A program made the translations under genes and the position numbers. Below, one piece after another: positions 33,356-43,005 of a stretch of 64,000 nucleotides of DNA. This stretch comes from Paraburkholderia sp. BL21I4N1 (GTDB lineage: Bacteria; Pseudomonadota; Gammaproteobacteria; Burkholderiales; Burkholderiaceae): positions 186,001 through 250,000 of the forward strand of contig NZ_PVEN01000010.1 of NCBI RefSeq assembly GCF_002973525.1. Direction: 5' to 3'. Each line of letters begins with the position of its first letter. Position 1 is the first letter of the stretch. Below the pieces are notes generated by a model that did not search any database, was not told where the DNA came from, and saw nothing but the letters and a program-made list of their open reading frames with translations.

Positions 33356-34657
33356 TCAGCGCTCTAGAATCGCCACCACGCCCTGGCCGCCCGCCGCGCA
33401 GATCGAGATCAGCCCGCGCGCGGTACCGGCCGGTGTGTCGAGTTGCGCAAGCATCTTCGCGAGACCGGCGACGATGCGACCGCCAGTCGCGGCGAACGGA
33501 TGGCCGGTAGCGAGCGAGCTGCCGTTCACGTTCAGTTTGGTGCGGTCGATCGCGCCGAGCGGTCCAGGCAAGCCGAGCTGCGTGCGGCAATACTCGTCAT
33601 CCTGCCACGCGGTGAGCGTGCACAACACTTGTGCCGCGAACGCTTCGTGAATTTCGTACAGGTCGAAATCCTGCAGCGTGAGACCGGCGCGCGCGAGCAT
33701 GCGCGGCACCGCGTAGGCAGGCGCCATCAGCAGGCCTTCTTTCTTGTCGAAAAAGTCGACCGCGGCGGTTTCCGACCAGCTCAGATACGCGAGCACCGGC
33801 CAGCCATGTCGAGCCGCCCAGTCCTCGCTCGCGAGCAGCACGGCGGAGGCGCCGTCGGTGAGCGGCGTCGAATTGCCGGCGGTCAGCGTGCCGGCGTCGC
33901 GATCGAACACCGGCTTCAGGCTCGCGAGTTTTTCGAGCGTGAGGTCGGCGCGCAGATTGTTGTCGCGCGAGAGACCGCGATACGGCGTCATCAGATCGTT
34001 GACGAAGCCGCGTGCGTACGCTTCGTTGAGCTTGCGATGGCTGTCGTACGCGAGCACGTCTTGCGCTTCGCGCGAAATGTTCCAGCGCTTGGCCATCAGC
34101 TCGCAATGCTCGCCCATCGAGAGATTGGTGCGCGGTTCGCCATTACGTGGCAACAGCGGCTTGAAGAACATGCCGGGCCGCAGTTTGGTCAGCGCGCCGA
34201 CGCGCTGGCCCGTGCTGCGGCTGCGGTTCACTTCGAGCAGGATTTTGCGCATCCGTTCGTTGACGCCGATCGGCGCGTCCGAGGTCGTATCCACACCGCC
34301 CGCTATACCCACTTCGATCTGTCCCAGCGCGATCTTGTTGGCGACGAGGATCGCCGCTTCGAGACCCGTGCCGCAGGCTTGCTGTACGTCGTAGGCGGGC
34401 GTTTCCTTCGCGAGCGTGGTGGACAGCACCGCTTCGCGCGTCAGATTGAAGTCGCGCGAATGCTTGATGACGGCGCCCGCCGCGACCTCGCCCAGCCGCT
34501 CGCCGTGCAGGTTGTAGCGATCGATCAGGCCTTGCAGCGTGAAGGTCAGCATGTCCTGATTCGACGCGGTCGCGTACGCGGTGTTCGAGCGGGCAAACGG
34601 AATCCGGTTGCCCCCGACAATGGCGACGCGGCGCACGGCTGGCTGCGGGTGAGTCAT
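33356..34657 (-). CDS. fadI: Acetyl-CoA C-acyltransferase (FadI-type thiolase)
   Basis: 433 residues from the ATG at 34657 (GGAG site). Thiolase that cleaves 3-ketoacyl-CoA to acetyl-CoA and a shortened acyl-CoA. Nucleophilic Cys in VQQACGTGLEAA (about residue 91), His in NVNGSSLATGHPFAATGGR and second Cys in ISICAAGGQGVV. The length and the START motif (RVAIVGGNRIPFARSNTAYA) fit FadI more than FadA. It is in the beta-oxidation cluster between maoC and fadD. Confidence 0.92.
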   Translation of the reverse strand: MTHPQPAVRRVAIVGGNRIPFARSNTAYATASNQDMLTFTLQGLIDRYNLHGERLGEVAAGAVIKHSRDFNLTREAVLSTTLAKETPAYDVQQACGTGLEAAILVANKIALGQIEVGIAGGVDTTSDAPIGVNERMRKILLEVNRSRSTGQRVGALTKLRPGMFFKPLLPRNGEPRTNLSMGEHCELMAKRWNISREAQDVLAYDSHRKLNEAYARGFVNDLMTPYRGLSRDNNLRADLTLEKLASLKPVFDRDAGTLTAGNSTPLTDGASAVLLASEDWAARHGWPVLAYLSWSETAAVDFFDKKEGLLMAPAYAVPRMLARAGLTLQDFDLYEIHEAFAAQVLCTLTAWQDDEYCRTQLGLPGPLGAIDRTKLNVNGSSLATGHPFAATGGRIVAGLAKMLAQLDTPAGTARGLISICAAGGQGVVAILER

Positions 34658-34694
34658 GCTCGGCTCCTTGAGGTTCTCGTTGTGATGAGGCGGC

Positions 34695-35639
34695 TCATAG
34701 CAGTTTCCACTGCATGCGGCCACGCAGATGCGGTTTTTCGCCGCGGATATCGCGCACTTCGATATCGCGTTCGATCAGCGAAGCCGACGCGCTCCACAAC
34801 GTGGCTTCCCCGGGCAGCAGCATCGGCAATTTGAATTCGGCGCTGAGCGTGCCTTCGGCGAGCGGCTTGGGCGGTTGCAGCGCGGCGGCGGCGCGTGCCA
34901 GCGTCCACATGCCGTGGGCGATCGCGCGCGGAAAACCGAACGCTTTCGCGGACAGCGCGCTGAGGTGAATCGGGTTGTAGTCGCCGGAGACTTTCGCGTA
35001 GTCGCGGCCCAGTTGCGACGGCAACTGCCAGCGCGCGATGCGCTGCAGCGCGTCGGACCCGGCTTCGAGCGGCGCGAGCGTGCTTCCGGTCGCCGGCACG
35101 CCGCGTTTCAGATAGACGCTGTCGCCGTCCCACACCGCTTCGCCGCGCCGGTACAGACGCGTGTGCAGGACGAACGCCTGCCCCTTGTCGTGACGCAGCA
35201 ACGCGCCGAATTCGACTTCCACGCGCAGCAGGTCTTTATACGCGAGCGGGCGGCGCAGGCGCACGTGATTGGCCAGATGCACGAGCCCGAGCGCCGGCCA
35301 CGGAAACGCGGGATCGGTCAGCATCAGCAGATGCAACGGAAACGCCAGCAGATGCGGATAGGTGAGCGGCACACCGTGCTCGGGGATGAAGCCGCACACG
35401 CGCGCATAACGCCAGACCGTGCCCGGATCGAGCGCAACGGCGGGGCGCACGAGGCGCAGCGCGGGCAATTGCGTGGGCCGGCCGCGTTTGACGATGCCGG
35501 ACAACGCGCGCGCATAGAGTTTGGCCGGCGCGGGCAGCGGCTCGACGACGACGGTTTTCGGCCGCACCGCGTCGTTCCGCGGGTCGCCGAACGCGCCGGG
35601 AGCGCCGCTGTCGTCGAACGGATCGCCTGGCTCCGCCAT
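34695..35639 (-). CDS. MaoC-family enoyl-CoA hydratase
   Basis: 314 residues, a double-hotdog MaoC dehydratase. The C-terminal half holds the hydratase-2 motif VSGDYNPIHLSALSAKAFGFPRAIAHGMWTLARA (catalytic Asp and His). The N-terminal half is the degenerate hotdog with LLAFPLHLLMLTDPAFPWPALGLVHLANHV. It would hydrate (2E)-enoyl-CoA to the R-3-hydroxy form. A GTG two codons upstream overlaps the stop of the preceding reductase gene, so either start gives translational coupling. Confidence 0.88.
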   Translation of the reverse strand: MAEPGDPFDDSGAPGAFGDPRNDAVRPKTVVVEPLPAPAKLYARALSGIVKRGRPTQLPALRLVRPAVALDPGTVWRYARVCGFIPEHGVPLTYPHLLAFPLHLLMLTDPAFPWPALGLVHLANHVRLRRPLAYKDLLRVEVEFGALLRHDKGQAFVLHTRLYRRGEAVWDGDSVYLKRGVPATGSTLAPLEAGSDALQRIARWQLPSQLGRDYAKVSGDYNPIHLSALSAKAFGFPRAIAHGMWTLARAAAALQPPKPLAEGTLSAEFKLPMLLPGEATLWSASASLIERDIEVRDIRGEKPHLRGRMQWKLL

Positions 35640-35641
35640 GC

Positions 35642-37075
35642 TCACGCTCCAATCAGACTTTGGCCGCACACGCGCACGATCTGGCCGCTGACCCCAGCCG
35701 AGCCCGGATGCGCGAGCCACGCAATGGTCTGCGCGACGTCGACCGGCTGGCCGCCCTGGCTCATCGAATTCATGCGGCGGCCGGCTTCGCGGATGGCGAG
35801 CGGAATCTTCGCGGTCATCTGCGTCTCGATGAAGCCGGGCGCGACCGCGTTGATCGTGATGCCGCGCGCGCGCAAATGCGGCGCCATGCTCTGCACCCGG
35901 CCGATCACGCCGGCTTTGGATGTCGCGTAATTGGTCTGGCCAAGATTGCCCGCAATACCGCTGATCGACGATACCGTGACGATCCGGCCGCCGTCGCGCA
36001 GAATGCCGGCGGCGAGCAGCGCGTCGTCGATTCGTTCCTGCGCGCTGAGGTTGATGTCGATGACGTGTTGCCACGCGGCATCGGTCATCTTCGCGATGGT
36101 TTTGTCTTTCGTGATGCCGGCGTTGTGCACGACGATGTCGACGCCCTGTTCGTCGAGCGCGGCGGCGATCTGCGCGGGCGCTTCGGGTGCGGCGATGTCG
36201 AACGCGAGGGCGGTGCCGTTCAGTTGACGCAACGTGGCCTCGAGCGCGTCGCGTGCCGACGGAATGTCGACGCCGATCACGTGCGCGCCTTCGGCCGCCA
36301 ATGCGCTTGCAATCGCGGCGCCAATGCCGCGTGCCGCGCCCGTCACGACCGCGCGCCGGCCGGCGAGGGGTTGGGCCCAGTCGAAGGCGGATGAAGGCAA
36401 GGCGGGGCTGTTGGCGGTGCTGCTTTCGTTCACGCAGCCGATCCGCACCACCTGACCCGACACATACGCCGAGCGTGGCGACAGAAAAAATCGCAAGGTC
36501 GCTTCAATTCCACTTTCAGCGCCGCGCTCGACATAAACGAGGTTCGACGTGATGCCGCGCCGCGCCTCCTTGCCGAGCGAGCGCGTGAGACCTTCGAGCG
36601 CGCGCTGTGCGGTCCACTGGCGCGGATTCGCGCAGCTTTCCGGCGGCCGCCCCAGCACGACGATACGACCGCACTTGCCGAGCGAGCGCAGCGTGTCGTG
36701 AAAGAAGCCATGCAGCGGTTCGAGCTGGCTGCTGTCCTCGATGCCGCTGGCATCGAACAACAGGGCGGCGAGCCGGCCGTGCGAACCGCCATCGGCGGCT
36801 TCGAAGCGTCCGGTCATCAAACCGCGGCGATTCGCGAGCGGCACCCACAGCCCCGCGCTTTCATGTGCGACGCTGGTCACGCCGATGCTCGCCACGAGAT
36901 TCGCGAGCGCTTCCAGCAGATGCGGTTCGCGGCCCGCGCCGAGCGCCACCATGCCGCCGAATTCGGGCTGGTCCGCGCGATAGCGGTGCAGCACCTCGGG
37001 CTTCGGCAAGCCGAGCGAACGCGCCAGGCGCGCGCCGAACGGCGAATTGACGAAGTTCAGGTATGAGTCGTTCAT
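35642..37075 (-). CDS. High-molecular-weight FabG-type 3-oxoacyl reductase
   Basis: 477 residues. The C-terminal ~260 residues are a classical SDR: nucleotide motif TGAARGIG, NNAG-type VVHNAGITKD, catalytic YATSK, and PGFIETQMT. The N-terminal ~200 residues are a degenerate flavodoxin-like domain without cofactor motifs, as in mycobacterial FabG4. Such HMwFabG proteins usually use NAD(H) with 3-hydroxyacyl/3-oxoacyl-CoA. Together with the MaoC hydratase next door this suggests an R-specific hydratase/dehydrogenase branch of beta-oxidation. Confidence 0.9.
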   Translation of the reverse strand: MNDSYLNFVNSPFGARLARSLGLPKPEVLHRYRADQPEFGGMVALGAGREPHLLEALANLVASIGVTSVAHESAGLWVPLANRRGLMTGRFEAADGGSHGRLAALLFDASGIEDSSQLEPLHGFFHDTLRSLGKCGRIVVLGRPPESCANPRQWTAQRALEGLTRSLGKEARRGITSNLVYVERGAESGIEATLRFFLSPRSAYVSGQVVRIGCVNESSTANSPALPSSAFDWAQPLAGRRAVVTGAARGIGAAIASALAAEGAHVIGVDIPSARDALEATLRQLNGTALAFDIAAPEAPAQIAAALDEQGVDIVVHNAGITKDKTIAKMTDAAWQHVIDINLSAQERIDDALLAAGILRDGGRIVTVSSISGIAGNLGQTNYATSKAGVIGRVQSMAPHLRARGITINAVAPGFIETQMTAKIPLAIREAGRRMNSMSQGGQPVDVAQTIAWLAHPGSAGVSGQIVRVCGQSLIGA

Positions 37076-37291
37076 AGAGTGATTTGCTCCGCTGGCCACG
37101 TCCCGTACGCGCTTCTCCCGGCGGGCGCAACGCGGCTTGCGCCATGGGGGCATGCCGCGTTGCGCGCCGCTTCGAGGTGCACCCCTAAGGAAGCGCCCCT
37201 GGGGGACGTCAAACGTGTGTCAGTGTGCACTGAGTTCGGCGCCACGGGTGCGCCCTCCGAGGATGTTTTTTTCATACGGTTCCATCCGCGC

Positions 37292-39790
37292 TCAGGCCGC
37301 CAGTTCCAACGCCTTGTCGAGCGACTCCTTGCGCTTCTGCAAACTCGCGAACATATCGAAGTCGGCCGGGAAGTCGTCGACCTTTACGACGTGCGCGCCA
37401 TAGCGCGCGTAGTCGTCCAGCACGCGGCGCTCCTCGGCGTCGATCAGGCCTTGACGCTGCGCCGCGTCGGTCCACGCGGCCAGTTGCGGCAGGCTTTGCG
37501 GCATCGGTTCGAGCAGGCCCTGCTTGACGGCCTCGCGCAGCTTCTGGTCGATCTGCGTGAAGCGCGGGTTCAACTGGAACACCAGCTCGCCGTAGCCGAG
37601 CGCGTCGACGTCCGGATGCGGCACGTACGAGTCCGATACCAGACGGTCGCGTGCCGCGCCGGGTGTCTGCATCAACTCCGCGATCTCGCTGCCGAGACTG
37701 TCGGACGGCTCGCGGTACGGCAGCCCGAACGGGAACGCGAGCACGCGCACGAGGCCCGCGGCGAGGCGGTTCGGATAGTTGGCGAGCACGCCGTCGAGCG
37801 CGTGTTGCGCTTTGTACAGCGAGTCCTCGACACCCCAGCGCACCAAAGGCAGGTCGTCCTGCTGACGGCCTTCGTCCTCGAAACGCTTGAGCGTTGCCGA
37901 AATCAGGTAGAGCTGCGACAGCACGTCGCCCAATCGCCCCGAGATGCGCTCACGACGCTTCAGGTCGCCGCCCAGCACGAACATGGAGACGTCGGCGAGC
38001 AGCGCGAAGGCGGTCGACAGACGGGTCGCCGCGCGGTAGTACGCGTGCAGCGGCGCGTACGCCGAGCGCGGTGCGGCGATCACCGCCCCGCCCGTGACGC
38101 CGTAGACCAGACTGCGCACCACGTTGGAGAGCGTGAAGCTGACGTGGCCGAAGAACGCGTCGTCGAAATCGCGCAAGGCTTTCGCGTGATCGGTTTCGCG
38201 GGTCGCGGCCATTTCCTTCAGCACGTACGGATGGCAGCGAATCGCACCCTGGCCGAAGATGATGAGGCAGCGCGTGAGAATGTTCGCGCCTTCCACGGTG
38301 ATCGCGATCGGCACCTGCTGGTAGGCACGCGCCAGAAAGTTCGACGGCCCCATGCAGATGCCCTTGCCGGCGGCGATATCCATGCCGTCGTTGATGACCA
38401 TGCGGGCGCGCTCGGTGATGTGATACTTCGCGATCGCCGAAATCACCGACGGTTTTTCGCCGAGATCGACCGCATGCGCGGATAGACGCCGCGCGGCGTC
38501 CATCACGTACAGGTTGCCGCCCATGCGGCCGAGCGCTTCCTGCACGCCCTCGAACTTGCCGACGGCGGTGCGGAACTGGCGGCGCACCGCCGCATAAGCG
38601 CCGGTGCCGCGCACGGCGATTTTCGCCATGCCCACATTCGACGACGGCAGCGAAATCGCCCGGCCCGCCGCGAGACATTCCATCAGCATGCGCCAGCCGT
38701 TGCCGACCTGCGCGCGGCCGCCGATCACCCAGTCGAGTGGAATGAAGACGTCCTTGCCCGAGTTCGGGCCGTTCTGGAACACCGCGTTCAACGGCCAGTG
38801 ACGACGGCCGATATTCACGCCCGGATGGTCGGTCGGAATCAGCGCGCAGGTAATGCCGGGTTCATCGTTCGCGCCGAGCAGGTGGTCCGGATCGAGCGCG
38901 CGGAACGCGAGACCGAGCACGGTGGCGATCGGGCCGAGCGTGATGTAGCGCTTGTCCCACGTGACGCGAAAACCCAGCGTCTCGCGGCCTTCGAAAGTGC
39001 CCTTGCAGACGATGCCGACGTCGGGAATCGCCGCCGCGTCCGAACCCGCGTACGGACTCGTCAACGCGAAGCAGGGGATTTCCTCGCCGCGCGCGAGGCG
39101 CGGCAGATAGTGGTTCTTTTGCTCTTCGGTGCCGTAGTGCATCAGCAATTCGGCGGGGCCGAGCGAGTTCGGCACCATCACCGAAACGGCGGCGGCCGAG
39201 CAACGCGTGGCGAGCTTCATGATGACCTGCGAATGCGCGTAGGCGGAGAACTGTTTGCCGCCGTACTGCTTCGGAATGATCATGCCGAGAAAGCCGCGTT
39301 CCTTGATGTACTGCCAGGTTTGCGGCGACAGGTCCTGCCAGACCATGGTCGTTTCCCAGTCGTTCGCGAGATCGCAGAGCTGTTCGCATTCGACGTCGAG
39401 GAAGGATTGTTCTTCCGCAGTCAGCGTGGCGGGACCGTAGCCGAGCAGCGTGTCCCAGTGCGGGCGTCCGGAGAATAGTTCGGCGTCCCACCAGACCGTG
39501 CCGGCTTCGATCGCGTCGCGCTCGGTCGGCGACATCTCCGGCAGGATCTTGCGGAACACGTCGAGCACCGGTTTCGTGAGCCACGCGCGACGCAGCGGCC
39601 TGACCGCGAGCACGAGGGCAGGGAGGACGAACACGATTGCCAGCAACGTCGTCGCCACCGCGCCCGCCGCGCCGCTGACGTGCGCGGCCGCGACCCAGAC
39701 GATCAGGAAGGCCAGCCACCAGGCGGCGCGCGCCTGAACGTAGACGAGCGCCAGGGCGGCAATGACGAGCACTAGGATGAACCACGGCAT
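37292..39790 (-). CDS. fadE: Acyl-CoA dehydrogenase FadE
   Basis: 832 residues, close to E. coli FadE. Two N-terminal transmembrane helices (MPWFILVLVIAALALVYV and ALAFLIVW-like segment), a DUF1974-type C-terminal region and a central flavin domain (FALTSPYAGSDAAAIPDVG; GRRHWPLNAVFQNGPN; SSNVGMAKIAVRGTGAYA; EGANILTRCLIIFGQGAIRCHPY). Oxidises acyl-CoA to trans-2-enoyl-CoA and gives electrons to an ETF or the membrane. A strong AGGAGG lies before the ATG at 39790; a longer upstream frame is not needed. Confidence 0.94.
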   Translation of the reverse strand: MPWFILVLVIAALALVYVQARAAWWLAFLIVWVAAAHVSGAAGAVATTLLAIVFVLPALVLAVRPLRRAWLTKPVLDVFRKILPEMSPTERDAIEAGTVWWDAELFSGRPHWDTLLGYGPATLTAEEQSFLDVECEQLCDLANDWETTMVWQDLSPQTWQYIKERGFLGMIIPKQYGGKQFSAYAHSQVIMKLATRCSAAAVSVMVPNSLGPAELLMHYGTEEQKNHYLPRLARGEEIPCFALTSPYAGSDAAAIPDVGIVCKGTFEGRETLGFRVTWDKRYITLGPIATVLGLAFRALDPDHLLGANDEPGITCALIPTDHPGVNIGRRHWPLNAVFQNGPNSGKDVFIPLDWVIGGRAQVGNGWRMLMECLAAGRAISLPSSNVGMAKIAVRGTGAYAAVRRQFRTAVGKFEGVQEALGRMGGNLYVMDAARRLSAHAVDLGEKPSVISAIAKYHITERARMVINDGMDIAAGKGICMGPSNFLARAYQQVPIAITVEGANILTRCLIIFGQGAIRCHPYVLKEMAATRETDHAKALRDFDDAFFGHVSFTLSNVVRSLVYGVTGGAVIAAPRSAYAPLHAYYRAATRLSTAFALLADVSMFVLGGDLKRRERISGRLGDVLSQLYLISATLKRFEDEGRQQDDLPLVRWGVEDSLYKAQHALDGVLANYPNRLAAGLVRVLAFPFGLPYREPSDSLGSEIAELMQTPGAARDRLVSDSYVPHPDVDALGYGELVFQLNPRFTQIDQKLREAVKQGLLEPMPQSLPQLAAWTDAAQRQGLIDAEERRVLDDYARYGAHVVKVDDFPADFDMFASLQKRKESLDKALELAA

Positions 39791-40082
39791 GACGTTTCCT
39801 CCTGTTTCGATGGTGCGTGCGAACGCCTCCACGGGGCGCGGACGGGCTCGCGTTCTGTTGATTCCGTTGCTTCGATTCGCGGGCGACGTTGCCGGTGTCG
39901 TGTCTCGGTTCGACACCGCAACGTCGCTTAGGTGCGGGTTTTAGACGGGCCGTTCGACTCTGGGTTTGTCATGAGCACGTTTCATTCCGGGTTGCGCGTG
40001 GACGGACCGTCGCGGTGCCGTCCACGTTGAACTGCTCGACGTAGTGCGTTGCTTTTCGCCTTGCTCCGCAGGTGGGTTGCGG

Positions 40083-40973
40083 TCAAGCCGTGCCGTGCAG
40101 CGCGTGCTGAAACGAACCGGCGTCCATGGCGCCGCCGCGATGTTCGCCGTCTCGCGCATCCGTTGCCTCCGATTCTGTCGATTGCACCGCGCCTTGCGCC
40201 GACGACTGCGTCGCGCCGGCCGGGCTCGCCGCCTGCGCGGCGCTTTCCAGCGGACAGTCCGCACCGCTCTCCGTCGCGTCGCCCAGTACCGCGGCGAACG
40301 CGGCCAGTTGCGTGCTGTCGGGCAGCGGCGCCTTGAGTGCGGCGACCATCAGCGACGCCAGACGCGCGATCAATTGCAGGTCGTTCATCGACTTGCCCTG
40401 CGAGAACTCGGAGATCAGGCTGTCGGTATCGGTGCCGGCCAGCACACCCGACAACGCGCCGATCGCGAAGTGCAGACGCCAGCCGAGTTCCTCGCGCGGC
40501 AGATGCGGCAACGCACGCTGGAACGCGTCGAAAAAGCGCACGGCCACCGACTCGTAATGCGCGTTCAGAAAGTCGCGAATGAACGACGACGGGTCCGTGT
40601 ATGCGCGTCCCAGCAGGCGCAGAAACGCCTTGCCGCCCACGCGCGGATCGCGCGACAGACGCAGTGCCGGAATAAACATCGCGCCGAGCACGTGCTCGCA
40701 GGTCAGACGCGCGCCGAGCATCTCGTCGAAGCGGTCGAGCAGCTTGAGGCGCTCCTGATTCAGCTTGTCGAGGCGGCGCGACAGCATCGAGTGAATCAGC
40801 GATTCCTTGCTGCCGAAGTGATAGTTGACTGCCGCGAGATTCACTTCGGCTCGCGAAGTAATCTGGCGCAACGACATCGCCTCGTAGCCGCATTCGATAA
40901 ACAGGGTTTCGGCGGCGTCGAGGATGCGGGACTTCGTATCGCCGGCGTGCCGGCCCGTTGTGCGAACTGCCAT
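40083..40973 (-). CDS. TetR-family regulator of the fatty-acid cluster
   Basis: 296 residues from ATG 40973. N-terminal TetR HTH: KSRILDAAETLFIECGYEAMSLRQITSRAEVNLAAVNYHFGSKESLIHSML. The ligand domain (about residues 60-210) contains GKAFLRLLGRAYTDPSSFIRDFLNAHYESVAVRFFDAF; the last ~70 residues are an Ala/Ser/Gln-rich tail of unknown use. It resembles PsrA-type regulators that sense long-chain acyl-CoA. It is immediately upstream of fadE and probably controls itself and the cluster through the palindrome at 41018-41035. Confidence 0.88.
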   Translation of the reverse strand: MAVRTTGRHAGDTKSRILDAAETLFIECGYEAMSLRQITSRAEVNLAAVNYHFGSKESLIHSMLSRRLDKLNQERLKLLDRFDEMLGARLTCEHVLGAMFIPALRLSRDPRVGGKAFLRLLGRAYTDPSSFIRDFLNAHYESVAVRFFDAFQRALPHLPREELGWRLHFAIGALSGVLAGTDTDSLISEFSQGKSMNDLQLIARLASLMVAALKAPLPDSTQLAAFAAVLGDATESGADCPLESAAQAASPAGATQSSAQGAVQSTESEATDARDGEHRGGAMDAGSFQHALHGTA

Positions 40974-41017
40974 GTTGCGTCTCCCAGTTGCCGGGCGTCC
41001 GGCCCGCAAACAAGCGA

Positions 41018-41035
41018 TTCAAATGTTTATTTGAA
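41018..41035. promoter_or_regulatory. Candidate TetR operator
   Basis: TTCAAATGTTTATTTGAA has 7-bp perfect arms around a GTTT centre, 45 bases upstream of the TetR start, in the expected promoter position. Operators of this shape are typical for PsrA/TetR fatty-acid regulators. I did not see a second copy before fadE. Confidence 0.6.
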
Positions 41036-41165
41036 ACAGCCGTTTTTTTCAGGATAAGAAGGATGAGGACTGCGATCAAGTGTCCGCTATGGACTAACTC
41101 CTCTAGAAGACCTGACGAAGGCCTGGCTTTCCCGGTTTGCGCGGTGCGTCAAAACGCGCGGAAAT

Positions 41166-41200
41166 AAAAAAGGCCGTTCCGATAGAAATCGGAACGGCCT
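41166..41200 (-). terminator. Rho-independent terminator for the MFS gene
   Basis: AGGCCGTTCCGAT pairs perfectly with ATCGGAACGGCCT around an AGAA loop (13-bp stem). On the minus strand it is followed by TTTTTATTTC, so it terminates leftward transcription from the MFS gene at 41362. Confidence 0.85.
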
Positions 41201-41361
41201 CGTATGGCATTGCTACTCTGTTTGGCCCGGCTTACTGCTGCATTCTGTAGGCGACGCTGGCTTCACGTCGTGGCGGATCGAGCCGCCTGTGCGCCTATTG
41301 TGCCCTAATGCGACCGCGAGCGGGCCAGCAAAATCGCTGTTTAGTTCGAACGCTTGAATCT

Positions 41362-42576
41362 TTAGGCCGCGACCTCTTTCGCCGACTGCGTCATGTCGAT
41401 GCCGCGACGTTCGCGGCTAAACGGAATCAGCACCGCGATCACCACCGCGACGATGCCGATCACCGTGCCCATGATGAGCGCGTAGTTGTTGCCGTGCGCT
41501 TCCGCGGCGCTGGCTTGCAGCGGGCCGTTCACCGACGCGATCAGATTGCCGAGCTGATACACGAGACCGGGGAACGTGGCGCGGATTTCATCGGGCGAGA
41601 TTTCGTTCAGGTGTACTGGAATCACGCCCCATGCGCCTTGTACCGAGATCTGCATCAGGAAGGCGCCGAGCGCGAGCAGAATCGGCGTGCTCGAAAACGC
41701 CCACAACGGCAGCACCGGCAACGCGATCAACGCGGCGATGAAGATGGCGCGTTTGCGGCCGATCTTCTCCGACAACGAGCCGAAGAACAGGCCACCGCAA
41801 ATCGCGCCGACGTTCAACGTGATCGTGATCCACGACACCGTGTGCGCGTCGAACTGATGTTGCACGCGCAGGAAGGTCGGATACAGATCCTGCGAGCCGT
41901 GCGAGAAGAAGTTGAACGCGGTCATCAGAATGATCGCGTAGATCGACAGGCCGACGTTTTGCTTGAGCGTGGCGACCAGACCCGGACGGGCTTTCTTTTC
42001 GAGCGTCTGGAACGCGGGCGATTCCGGCACGTGCGCGCGCACATACAGCACGAGCAGCGCGGGCAGCACGCCGACGAAGAACATGCCGCGCCAGCCGATG
42101 TATTGATAGAACACGCCGAACACCACCGACGCGAGCAGGTAGCCGCTGGGGTAGCCGGCCTGCAACAGACCGGAGACGAAGCCGCGCGATTTCGGCGGCA
42201 CGGTTTCCATGGTCAAGGCGCCGCCGACGCCCCATTCGCCACCCATCGCGATACCGAACAATGCGCGCAGCACGAGCAGGGTGGTCAGATTCGGCGAGAA
42301 GCCGGACAGCAATTCCAGCAGCGAGAAGCACGCGATGTTGACCATCAGCGTGGGACGGCGGCCGTATTTGTCGGCAAGCCAGCCAAAAATCAATGCGCCG
42401 ACCGGACGCATCATCAAGGTCAGCATGATGCCGAAGGCGACCGCCGGGATTTTCGTATTGAACTCCGCCGCGATATCTTTCAATACGAACACCATTAGAA
42501 AGAAATCGAATGCGTCCAGTGTCCAGCCCAGATAGGCGGCGATCGTGACGTTTCTCTGTTCCCGTGTCCAGCTCAT
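41362..42576 (-). CDS. MFS transporter, SHS family (lactate/sialate-type)
   Basis: 404 residues with 12 predicted transmembrane helices. The start (TLDAFDFFLMVFVLKDIAAEFNTKIPAVAFGIMLTLMMRPVGALIFGWLADKYGRRPTLM) matches the sialate/lactate:proton symporter family, with the A-motif GWLADKYGRRP and the SEKIGRKR repeat after helix 8. It would import a carboxylate with protons; the substrate cannot be fixed from the sequence. Single gene with its own terminator. Confidence 0.85.
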   Translation of the reverse strand: MSWTREQRNVTIAAYLGWTLDAFDFFLMVFVLKDIAAEFNTKIPAVAFGIMLTLMMRPVGALIFGWLADKYGRRPTLMVNIACFSLLELLSGFSPNLTTLLVLRALFGIAMGGEWGVGGALTMETVPPKSRGFVSGLLQAGYPSGYLLASVVFGVFYQYIGWRGMFFVGVLPALLVLYVRAHVPESPAFQTLEKKARPGLVATLKQNVGLSIYAIILMTAFNFFSHGSQDLYPTFLRVQHQFDAHTVSWITITLNVGAICGGLFFGSLSEKIGRKRAIFIAALIALPVLPLWAFSSTPILLALGAFLMQISVQGAWGVIPVHLNEISPDEIRATFPGLVYQLGNLIASVNGPLQASAAEAHGNNYALIMGTVIGIVAVVIAVLIPFSRERRGIDMTQSAKEVAA

Positions 42577-43005
42577 TGATTGTTCTCCTGAGTCTCTAAT
42601 AACCCGCGTTTCACGACGGGCGGCTCTGCAGCCCCGCAGCCCCGTGGCATGGGCTTCGAGCGAGTGTACGCCGAGCGTTAAGCGCTTGCATGGATGAACG
42701 CACTTTTATCCGTATTAATCCCTGGAACGGAATTGATGCCGCATTGCAATGCAGGCTTTATGTTTGCTTAATGTAATTATTGTAGTAATTTTGTCTGATT
42801 TTAAGTGGGGTATTTGTAAAGCGAATTTGATGCCGGTTTGAGTTGGGAAACGCTCGATTCGACAGCGAAAGGGCGGTGCGGGGCATCGCGGGTAGAAGCC
42901 CCGCTCGCGTGATGCCGGTTTGCGGCGGGCGAGGGCGACAGGTATAACAACGGCTCGCGGCATCCGCGTCGCTTTGACCGCATCGACCGAGGAGACCGAC
43001 AACTC
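42577..43005. other. Divergent promoter region between the MFS and MAPEG genes
   Basis: 429 bases, markedly AT-rich near 42760-42810. It contains a 12-bp perfect palindrome GCATTGCAATGC (42741-42752), a candidate operator about 165 bases from the MFS start. GAGGAG before 43006 supports the MAPEG start. No gene seen. Confidence 0.5.

Noticed and set aside
41308-42498. 396-codon plus-strand frame opposite the MFS transporter
   Set aside because: Antisense shadow rich in Arg, Gln and His; the minus frame has 12 hydrophobic helices and the family motifs.
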